A stretch of DNA of 64,000 bases from DLAJ01 sp964655525 (GTDB lineage Bacteria; Bacillota; Clostridia; Lachnospirales; Lachnospiraceae). Shown one piece after another: positions 23,073 through 30,817 of the stretch (within the stretch, counting starts at the first letter, position 1; the number at the start of each line of letters is the position of its first letter). The notes below the pieces were generated by a model. The model had not been told where the DNA came from, searched no databases, and saw only the letters and a program-made list of their open reading frames with translations. The DNA lies in assembly GCA_964655525.1 (NCBI GenBank), contig CAZZNE010000004.1, forward strand, positions 1-64,000, in the 5' to 3' direction. A program made the position numbers and the translations under genes.

Positions 23073-24440
23073 ATGATAAAAAAGGTATTGGTGGCAAACC
23101 GGGGCGAAATCGCCGTTCGTATCATCCGTGCCTGCCGTGAAATGGGAATTGAGACGGTTGCGGTCTATTCGGAGGCGGATGTGGAGGCATTACATACAAA
23201 ACTTGCGGACGAGGCAATCTGTATCGGACCGGCGCCCGCAGTGGACAGTTATCTTAAAATGGAACGGATCATCAGCGCAACGATCATATCGGGCGCGGAC
23301 GCCATTCATCCCGGTTATGGTTTTTTATCTGAAAACAGTATGTTCGCAAGGCTTTGTGAGAAATGCAATATCACATTGATCGGACCCGGCTCGGAGGTTA
23401 TTTCCAAAATGGGCGATAAGCAGCAGGCGCGAAATACGATGCGTGAGGCGGGCGTGCCGATCGTGCCGGGAACGACTGACCCGATCCTGGATGCGGAAAC
23501 AGGAAAGCGTGAGGCTGCAGACATCGGTTATCCGGTCATCATCAAGGCGGCGCTGGGCGGCGGCGGAAAAGGCATGCGTGTCGCTGCATGTGAGGAGGAA
23601 TTTGAGCAGGCGTTTCTCACCGCACAAAAAGAAGCGGAGGCGGCGTTCGCAAGCCGCGTGATGTATATAGAGCATTTTATTGAACAGCCGCGCCATATTG
23701 AATTTCAGGTTCTTGCCGATTCCTATGGCAATGTGATCCATCTCGGCGAGCGCGACTGCTCGATTCAGCGCAATCATCAAAAGATGATCGAGGAGGCACC
23801 GTCCATGGCGCTGTCCGAGGAACTGCGCGAGCGTATGGGAAATACCGCGGTTGCGGCGGCGAAGGCGGCAGGCTATGTCAGTGCGGGAACGGTGGAATTT
23901 TTGCTGGAAAAAGACGGTCATTTTTATTTTATGGAAATGAACACCCGCATACAGGTCGAACATCCCGTGACGGAGTGGGTAACGGGGATCGATCTTGTCA
24001 AGGAGCAGATCCGTATCGCGTCGGGGAAAAAGCTATCCTATACGCAGGAGGATGTGAAGCTGACGGGACATGCGATCGAGTGCCGGATCAATGCGGAGAA
24101 CCCGGAAAAAGGATTCCGGCCTTCACCGGGAACGATCACGGACATGTATCTGCCGGGCGGAAAGGGCATTCGTGTTGATTCCGCAATCTATACAGGCTGC
24201 GAGATACCGCCCTATTACGATTCGATGATCGCGAAGCTGATCGTATGGGCAAAAAACCGCAGCGAGGCGATCCGCAAGCTGCAGAGTGCACTCGGCGAGG
24301 TCATCGTGGAAGGGATAGAGACGAACGTGGACTATCAGTACGAATTGATCAATCATCCTGATTTTTTGGCAGGAAATGTGGATATTTCCTTTATTGAACG
24401 CTACCAGCAGGAATCGGCCGGGAGTAAAAACGCGGAATAA
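23073..24440 (+). CDS. accC: Biotin carboxylase subunit of acetyl-CoA carboxylase
   Basis: A 455-residue ATP-grasp enzyme carboxylating biotin. MIKKVLVANRGEIAVRI, HPGYGFLSEN, KAALGGGGKGMR and MEMNTRIQVEHPVTE are the family signatures. The ATG at 23073 has AGGAGCGGAG upstream; an in-frame ATG at 23049 lies inside accB. Confidence 0.96.
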   Translation: MIKKVLVANRGEIAVRIIRACREMGIETVAVYSEADVEALHTKLADEAICIGPAPAVDSYLKMERIISATIISGADAIHPGYGFLSENSMFARLCEKCNITLIGPGSEVISKMGDKQQARNTMREAGVPIVPGTTDPILDAETGKREAADIGYPVIIKAALGGGGKGMRVAACEEEFEQAFLTAQKEAEAAFASRVMYIEHFIEQPRHIEFQVLADSYGNVIHLGERDCSIQRNHQKMIEEAPSMALSEELRERMGNTAVAAAKAAGYVSAGTVEFLLEKDGHFYFMEMNTRIQVEHPVTEWVTGIDLVKEQIRIASGKKLSYTQEDVKLTGHAIECRINAENPEKGFRPSPGTITDMYLPGGKGIRVDSAIYTGCEIPPYYDSMIAKLIVWAKNRSEAIRKLQSALGEVIVEGIETNVDYQYELINHPDFLAGNVDISFIERYQQESAGSKNAE

Positions 24441-24498
24441 AGAAAACGTTGACGCAGTGAAGCTGAATAATTGATGAAAACAATCGGTGAGGCATGTT

Positions 24499-26280
24499 AT
24501 GAAGCTGGATCATATGTTCAAAAAAACGAAGCAGATCGCTTCCAGAAAAAATGACAGTATCCGCGGGGAAAAGCATCCGAGTGTGCCGCGCGGTCTGCTG
24601 CGTAAGTGTAATAAATGCGGCGGCGCCATTATTGCGGAGGATGCGATCGCAGATTATTATATCTGTCCGAAATGCGGCGGCTATTTTCGCGTGGATGCAT
24701 ACAGCAGGATCGCGCGTGTTGCGGATGAGGGTTCGTTTGAGGAATGGGACAACGGGCTATTAAACGGCAATCCGATGGCGTTTCGGGGCTATGAGGAAAA
24801 GATCAGGACGCTTCAGGAAAAAACAGGTCTTGACGAGGCAATCGTTACAGGGGAGGCGCGTATCGGCGGTCACAGAGTGGTGTTAGGAGTCTGTGACGGA
24901 CGTTTTATGATGGCGAGCATGGGTGAGATCGTCGGGGAAAAAATTGCCCGCGCCGTGGAGCGTGCCACAAAAGAGAAGCTTCCCGTGATCCTGTTTGCGT
25001 GCTCGGGCGGTGCGAGAATGCAGGAGGGAATTGTTTCCCTGATGCAGATGGCAAAAACGTCAGCGGCGCTCAAGCGTCACAGTGATGCGGGGCTTTTATA
25101 TATCAGCGTGCTCACCGATCCGACGACGGGCGGTGTGACGGCGAGCTTCGCAATGCTCGGAGATATTATTTTGGCGGAGCCGAAAGCATTGATCGGTTTT
25201 GCGGGACCGCGCGTGATTGAGCAGACGATCGGAGAAAAGCTGCCGAAGGGCTTTCAGCGTGCGGAGTTTTTGCTCGCGCACGGATTTATTGACGGAATCG
25301 TGGAACGCGATAGACTGCGCGATACGTTGGAGACGATCCTGCGTCTGCATGACGGCGTGGGTGTGCATGGTGAAGCGTCAGAGTGCGGCCAAACGGATGC
25401 GCATGATGAAGAAGATAAAAAGGAACATGCATCGGCGCAAGAGCGCGCGGATTTAGGTGGCGGCGAAGCTGAGCGGGAAAGTACAGATCTGTGGCGGCAT
25501 ATCGATGCATGGGAACGGGTACAGCTTTCACGCAGGAACGACCGTCCTGTCGGGAGCGACTATATCCGCACTTTGTTTGATGATTTTGTGGAGCTGCACG
25601 GCGACCGCTGCTTTGCGGATGACCGGGCGGTGATCGGCGGCATTGCGTTGTTCCACGGCATGCCGGTAACGGTCATCGCGCAGGCAAAGGGAAGCAACAC
25701 AAAGGAAAATATTGATCGTCATTTCGGAATGCCGTCGCCGGAAGGGTATCGGAAAGCGCTGCGGCTCATGCGGCAGGCGGAGAAGTTCCATCGTCCTGTC
25801 ATCTGTTTTGTCGATACGCCGGGTGCATTTTGTGGCCTAGAAGCGGAGGAGCGCGGGCAGGGCGAGGCGATCGCGCGCAGTATTTATGAGATGTCCGCGT
25901 TAAAAACGCCGGTGCTCTCCATTGTCATCGGAGAAGGCGGAAGCGGCGGCGCGCTTGCGATGGCAACGGCGGATGAAGTGTGGATGCTCGAAAATTCTGT
26001 CTATTCCATTCTCTCTCCGGAGGGTTTTGCAAGTATTCTTTGGAAAGACAGCAAACGGGCGAAAGAAGCGGCAGCGGTCATGCGCATGACGGCGGAGGAG
26101 CTGAAAGCGCAGGGGATCATTGAGCTTGTTTTTGCAGAACCCGAGCAGTATACGACCGAGCATATGCAGGACGTCATCGAGCACTTGGACAAAGAGATGC
26201 TGCGGTTTTTGGAGCAGTACGGCGCGTACAGTGTGGAAGAATTGACCGATCACAGATATGACCGGTTTCGGAGGATATAA
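24499..26280 (+). CDS. accDA: Fused acetyl-CoA carboxylase carboxyltransferase beta-alpha (AccD-AccA)
   Basis: A 593-residue fusion. The AccD half (about 1-290) begins with a zinc ribbon (Cys37, Cys40, Cys56, Cys59) and contains ACSGGARMQEG and GGVTASFAMLGD. A hydrophilic Glu/Asp/His linker (about 290-330) joins it to the AccA half (about 335-593), with FVELHGDRCFADD, CFVDTPGAFCG and IGEGGSGGALA. Together they transfer CO2 from biotin to acetyl-CoA. The ATG at 24499 has GGTGAGG upstream. It is the last gene of the operon, followed by a strong terminator. Confidence 0.94.
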   Translation: MKLDHMFKKTKQIASRKNDSIRGEKHPSVPRGLLRKCNKCGGAIIAEDAIADYYICPKCGGYFRVDAYSRIARVADEGSFEEWDNGLLNGNPMAFRGYEEKIRTLQEKTGLDEAIVTGEARIGGHRVVLGVCDGRFMMASMGEIVGEKIARAVERATKEKLPVILFACSGGARMQEGIVSLMQMAKTSAALKRHSDAGLLYISVLTDPTTGGVTASFAMLGDIILAEPKALIGFAGPRVIEQTIGEKLPKGFQRAEFLLAHGFIDGIVERDRLRDTLETILRLHDGVGVHGEASECGQTDAHDEEDKKEHASAQERADLGGGEAERESTDLWRHIDAWERVQLSRRNDRPVGSDYIRTLFDDFVELHGDRCFADDRAVIGGIALFHGMPVTVIAQAKGSNTKENIDRHFGMPSPEGYRKALRLMRQAEKFHRPVICFVDTPGAFCGLEAEERGQGEAIARSIYEMSALKTPVLSIVIGEGGSGGALAMATADEVWMLENSVYSILSPEGFASILWKDSKRAKEAAAVMRMTAEELKAQGIIELVFAEPEQYTTEHMQDVIEHLDKEMLRFLEQYGAYSVEELTDHRYDRFRRI

Positions 26281-26311
26281 AGAGAACAATGCAGGTAAAA
26301 TCCGATAGGAT

Positions 26312-26350
26312 ACCCCCGGCTGTCTTAGCGATAGACAGCCGGGGGTTCTT
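26312..26350 (+). terminator. Strong terminator of the fab-acc operon
   Basis: A perfect 14-bp GC-rich stem ACCCCCGGCTGTCT (26312-26325) pairs with 26333-26346; the tail is TCTTCCTG. It lies 32 bp past accDA. Confidence 0.85.
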
Positions 26351-26394
26351 CCTGTTATTTGAAAAGAACAATTCTGACTGCGTCGGAGCCAGTC

Positions 26395-26423
26395 TTGACA
26401 CTTCGGTATCACCCATGTATAAT
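26395..26423 (+). promoter_or_regulatory. Consensus promoter at the start of the phosphorylation island
   Basis: TTGACA (26395-26400), exactly 17 bp, then TATAAT (26418-26423): both boxes are perfect. It drives the HTH-like gene and the first kinase gene. Confidence 0.93.
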
Positions 26424-26481
26424 ATCCCCACAAAAACCCATATGTAATAAAATCGTAATCAGGAGCAGGAAAGCAGGGCGT

Positions 26482-27519
26482 ATGAACTTAACCGAAATAT
26501 CAAAACGACAATTGGATTTTGTGATGAAACAGGATCTGACACCGGAAGAGATCGTTGCTTTTTTTCAATCTGATTTTCAGATCCGTACGTTTTCTGATGT
26601 GATAAACAGACTTTATCCGGGCGGGGATCTGGAAGAGAGGTTGATCAAAGCTTTCGGTCAGGAACGGACTGTCAGGAACTGGCTACATGACTGCAACCTT
26701 CCCGTAAACAGGGAGAGCGTGTTTCAGATTGCTTTTGCACTGGAGCTGGACGAGATCAGGACGAACGAACTGTTGTTATATGTATTTGGAGAAGGGATTC
26801 ATTATCGGAATGAAAAAGAGCTGATCTATGCTTTTTCGTTGAAAAACGGTCAAACCTATGAGGCGGCAAAAGCTTCCGCTCAGGTATTTCAAGACAGGGG
26901 AAAGCAGCATGAGGAAAACGGAGAGGCTGTCACTAATACGGTCAGGCTGGCGTTTTCGGGAGTGTCTTCCGAGGAAGATCTGATCGATTTCATGCTGACT
27001 CACAATATGGATCTTGGAAAAAAACATAATACGGCATATCGGTATTTCATGGAAATGCTTTCCTATCTCAAATGCGGGGAGAACGACGGGGATATGGTGT
27101 ATTCCATTGAAAATATCACAAAGTGCTATCTGCGGATGGGAATGCCGGAAGAGCGAAAGACGGTAAACTATGATGTGTTTCAGAAGACGATCAAGAAGTA
27201 CTGGCCCGGACTGCGAAGCATTAAAGCGATGAGAAACCGGCGAGAAGAGGTGAGCAGGAAAGTCCTGCTGCTTTTATACATCATCACGGGCGGCGTGCAG
27301 GGGAATGATTACGATGAGATTGACGAGGAATATGTGAGCGATGCGGACATTCTTTTAAAGCATTGCAGACAGATAAAATTAATGCTGCGGGATTGCAATA
27401 TGCGGTATCTGGATCCGCGCAATCCATTTGATTTTTTGGTGCTGTATAGTCTGAATTCGGGCAGAGAAGGCGCCATGAATGACAGGATGGAAGAAATCAT
27501 ACGCCGTATGTTTATGTAG
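26482..27519 (+). CDS. HTH-like protein of unknown function, paired with a Ser/Thr kinase
   Basis: A 345-residue protein that I cannot assign to a named family. Around residues 67-105 the sequence TVRNWLHDCNLPVN followed by AFALELDEIRTNELL has the spacing of an XRE-like helix-turn-helix. The rest is helical and charged, without membrane segments. The ATG at 26482 follows AGGAGCAGG. It is the first gene behind a perfect promoter and ends 18 bp before a transmembrane kinase gene, so the two are probably cotranscribed; a role as kinase substrate or regulator is inference. Confidence 0.7.
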   Translation: MNLTEISKRQLDFVMKQDLTPEEIVAFFQSDFQIRTFSDVINRLYPGGDLEERLIKAFGQERTVRNWLHDCNLPVNRESVFQIAFALELDEIRTNELLLYVFGEGIHYRNEKELIYAFSLKNGQTYEAAKASAQVFQDRGKQHEENGEAVTNTVRLAFSGVSSEEDLIDFMLTHNMDLGKKHNTAYRYFMEMLSYLKCGENDGDMVYSIENITKCYLRMGMPEERKTVNYDVFQKTIKKYWPGLRSIKAMRNRREEVSRKVLLLLYIITGGVQGNDYDEIDEEYVSDADILLKHCRQIKLMLRDCNMRYLDPRNPFDFLVLYSLNSGREGAMNDRMEEIIRRMFM

Positions 27520-27537
27520 AAAGCAGTACTCGGGAAA

Positions 27538-30500
27538 GTGTTTGGGGGGATAGATATAGGGAGCAGTCTTGAAAATATCACGCTGAAAGGGCGGTATCGG
27601 GTGGATACCGTATTGGGGCAGGGCGGTTTTGCCATCACATATAAAGGATGGGACTTACGGGAAGAGGAACCTGTCGCCATAAAAGAATATTATCCGAATG
27701 GATTGGCTATCCGTGATGCTGCTTTATCCCCCGAGGTAAGCTGTCCGGAGGACAGCAGAATTTTTGTGGAAAATAAAAAGCGGTTTATGCGGGAGGCGGC
27801 TGTACTTACCCAATTTGTGAATCACGGACATGTCGTACAGATTCTGGATTGCTTTGAAGAACATAATACGGCATATATCGTGATGGAATACGTGGACGGA
27901 ATCACGTTGAAGGATCATGTGCGCAAAAACGGCGGGAAAATAAGCTGGGAGGAAACCAGGGAGATGGCAAAAGCGCTGATCGAAGCGCTGATACCGCTCC
28001 ACAAACAAGGAATCATTCACAGGGATTTAAGTCCTGAAAATATCATGATACTGCCGGACGGCGGATTAAAGCTCCTCGATTTCGGAGCGGTGAAGCAGAT
28101 TGACGGAGCGATGGAAGTGGGGCGGAGGCTGACAAAGCCCACGGAGGCGATCGTGAAGCAGGGATATGCGCCGATCGAGCAGTATCAGAACCATGGAAAT
28201 TTAGGACCGTGGACGGATGTATATGCGCTCTGCGCCACAGTTTATTATTGCCTGACAGGAAGCGTGCCGCTTGATGCACCCGCCCGCATTGTGACGCCGG
28301 TGTCGATTGAGCTGGCTGCGCGGGGCGCTGCAATCTCCGAAAAAGAAGAAGCGGCGATCGTAAAGGGCATGGAAATTCTGATCCAGGACCGCATTCAGAG
28401 CATGGAGGAACTGTATGACGAACTGTTTGTGATAACGGCGGAATCCGAAACAGAATGCGGAAATAGGAAGCGTAAGGTTTTCGTATTGGCTGCAGGAATC
28501 GGCCTGCTTATCTTAGCCGTTGTGATCGCGGTCACTGTTTCGCAAAAGGGCGGCAGGTATGTTCTTCGCGAGGGGGATGATCTGGCGGCATGCATGAGAA
28601 GGGAAGGAATCAAAGAGATCCTCATTCCGGAAGGGGTTTTCTGCGTTGTGGCGGAGGTGACGGTCGATAAGCGTGTCACGGTTGAAGACGGCGCTTCTCT
28701 TTCTGTCGGAAATCTGATCGTAACGGAAAGCGGATATGTAAAAGTGGAAGGAACACTGGATATCGGCAGCGCTGTCATGCATCTGTTTGGAGCGGAACCG
28801 CGGGTGGAGATCACGGATAGCGGGGAACTGGTCACGAATAAACACACGTTAATCTGGACGGAGAGCGCCGATAATCTCAAAATGCAGGCGGGAAGCGAAG
28901 GGTTTACGACAGTTTCAGGGCAGAGTCTTCTCTTTGACGAGGAAGAAGCGTTTCAGGATGCCGCCAGTGTGACCACTTATGAGGAGCTGAAAGCAGCTTT
29001 GGAAGCGGGGCGTCCGGTCAGCATCGATGCCGACATAGCAGTACCGGAACAGGTCAATTTCAGGGCGGCGGTGCGGGTGAGCGAAAATGTCACGCTTACG
29101 CGTATGGACGGGGACAGGGATTGGATCGTGCTTACAGAAGGCGCGGTCTTTGTCAATCATGGAACGGTCAGGGGCGGACTTCTCATCAAAGGCAGGGGGT
29201 ATATTCTCAATTATGCGCATCTGGATATGCGTGATGTAAATAGCGTGTCTCTTTGGCTGGAAGGCGGGGGTGTTCTTGTCAATAAGGGGATGATAGACGC
29301 ATATAATGTATGCAGAGTCTGGGCGGATGCACAGATGTATAATTTAAGCGATCTGAACGCCTATCATTTTCTGTTACTTGGCGGGAGTGTGGTGAATGCA
29401 GGAGAAATCCATGTATTTCAGACGCCCCAAGGGATGGGAAGAGCGGGGCTTACCCTGTCAAATGGCAGCGTCCTGTATAATAAAGGCAGCCTGACCGCGG
29501 AAGATGATTCCCGCGTGGAAAATTATGGATGTATCGAGAATACAGGCAGAATGCGTATGGGAGAGCGTGTGGTTTTTTGCAACAGTATTCTGCATAATGA
29601 GGGATATTTTGAGAGTGTGGGTACGGCGAATCTGAACGAGGTGAGCGGGATTTATTATGGAGGTGGCGAATTTTACCTGCCGAGGAAGAACGGGCTGCAT
29701 CTGTTTGAAATGCAGGAGGAATGCCGCTCCGCGGATATTGTGCAGGTGAAAACGAAGGAGGAGCTTTATTCCGCACTGGAACGGGACGACATCACTCAGA
29801 TTCTGATTCAGGAGAGAATCCGGGTGGCGGAAGATTTGAATGTGAACAAGGAACTTTTTGTTGAAGGGAGCCTGATCGTGGAGGAGGGTGCGTCCGTTAC
29901 GATACAATCCTCACGTATAACGCTGTTAAACGGGGGCAGTCTTTCCGCAGCGAAAGTGAGTCTTTTGGATCAGGTGCAGATGATCGTGGAAGAAGGGGCG
30001 CAGCTTAAGATCACGGGGGGCGGGGAACTGCGGCTGAAGGAGCAGTCGCTGCTTTTAAGCAGAGGAGGGGAACTCTTCTTAGAGCAGGCATATCTTTCAG
30101 TGGAGAATGCCTCCTGTCTGGTCATGATGGAATCAGGGCTGAATGCGGATGGTGTTGCTATCCATGTTCTGGATGGGGCTGTTTTTGCAGACGCGATCTG
30201 CGATGAACGGAATGTGCGCGAGCTGAGCGTGACGATTGACAGCGGTTCAGAGCTGCATCTTTCCGGAGATGTGATGCTGCAGAATGCGGAAATTTCCGTG
30301 AAAGACGGCAGTCTGATCAACAGCGCAGGTTACCTGACGCTCGGGCAGAGCACGCTTTTCGTCGGCGAATCGGGTGAGCTGTATAACGCATTTTGTTCGA
30401 CTCGCATGAACGAGACGAATGTCCGCAATGAGGGCAGCATGGAGGCATACGGTTGGAATGAAAACGGACTTACCCTGAGTCATACAAGCTTGGTAAATAC

Positions 30501-30648
30501 GGGATATATGGAATTTAGCCCGATACTGGAAATAGATGAGAACAGTATCATTGAAAACAACGGTATCTTTTATCTATTGATCTATAACGACGAAGAGCGG
30601 GAACAGATACGAAGTCGGCTGAAAGGAAATGATTATATGAGCTGGTAA
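27538..30648 (+). CDS. Transmembrane Ser/Thr kinase with beta-helix-like ectodomain
   Basis: A 1036-residue Hanks-type kinase. The cytosolic kinase (about 20-300) has the Gly loop GQGGFAIT, Lys49 in VAIKEYYP, Asp163 in HRDLSPEN and DFG at 181-183. The catalytic loop has Ser where most Ser/Thr kinases have Lys. A membrane helix (313-333) is followed by about 700 extracellular residues made of irregular short repeats such as VTVEDGASLSVGNLIV, YVKVEGTLDIGS and SVLYNKGSLTAEDDS, the rhythm of a right-handed parallel beta-helix. Two segments (near residues 480 and 735) share a TYEELKAALE/TKEELYSALE motif, indicating an internal duplication. The GTG start at 27538 is the only in-frame choice but its ribosome site is poor. 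It is the second gene of a two-gene unit ended by a terminator. Confidence 0.85.
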   Translation: MFGGIDIGSSLENITLKGRYRVDTVLGQGGFAITYKGWDLREEEPVAIKEYYPNGLAIRDAALSPEVSCPEDSRIFVENKKRFMREAAVLTQFVNHGHVVQILDCFEEHNTAYIVMEYVDGITLKDHVRKNGGKISWEETREMAKALIEALIPLHKQGIIHRDLSPENIMILPDGGLKLLDFGAVKQIDGAMEVGRRLTKPTEAIVKQGYAPIEQYQNHGNLGPWTDVYALCATVYYCLTGSVPLDAPARIVTPVSIELAARGAAISEKEEAAIVKGMEILIQDRIQSMEELYDELFVITAESETECGNRKRKVFVLAAGIGLLILAVVIAVTVSQKGGRYVLREGDDLAACMRREGIKEILIPEGVFCVVAEVTVDKRVTVEDGASLSVGNLIVTESGYVKVEGTLDIGSAVMHLFGAEPRVEITDSGELVTNKHTLIWTESADNLKMQAGSEGFTTVSGQSLLFDEEEAFQDAASVTTYEELKAALEAGRPVSIDADIAVPEQVNFRAAVRVSENVTLTRMDGDRDWIVLTEGAVFVNHGTVRGGLLIKGRGYILNYAHLDMRDVNSVSLWLEGGGVLVNKGMIDAYNVCRVWADAQMYNLSDLNAYHFLLLGGSVVNAGEIHVFQTPQGMGRAGLTLSNGSVLYNKGSLTAEDDSRVENYGCIENTGRMRMGERVVFCNSILHNEGYFESVGTANLNEVSGIYYGGGEFYLPRKNGLHLFEMQEECRSADIVQVKTKEELYSALERDDITQILIQERIRVAEDLNVNKELFVEGSLIVEEGASVTIQSSRITLLNGGSLSAAKVSLLDQVQMIVEEGAQLKITGGGELRLKEQSLLLSRGGELFLEQAYLSVENASCLVMMESGLNADGVAIHVLDGAVFADAICDERNVRELSVTIDSGSELHLSGDVMLQNAEISVKDGSLINSAGYLTLGQSTLFVGESGELYNAFCSTRMNETNVRNEGSMEAYGWNENGLTLSHTSLVNTGYMEFSPILEIDENSIIENNGIFYLLIYNDEEREQIRSRLKGNDYMSW

Positions 30649-30690
30649 GCTTGAAAAGTCAGGCGTCAGATGTCGTAGGAGGTTGAATGG

Positions 30691-30727
30691 AAAAAGAGTT
30701 TCGCGTGTCAGCGGAACTCTTTTTTTT
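30691..30727 (+). terminator. Terminator after the first kinase gene
   Basis: A 14-bp stem (30691-30704 with 30711-30724; AAAAAGAGTTTCGC against GCGGAACTCTTTTT, one G-T) is followed by T residues. It divides the island into a two-gene and an eight-gene unit. Confidence 0.85.
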
Positions 30728-30817
30728 GATGGAAAAAAGTTGCCCGATAAGGAATCGGGGTATGCCATACTGGAAAAGAAACGATGATATCAAAATTAAC
30801 GGAAGAAGGGATCCTAT

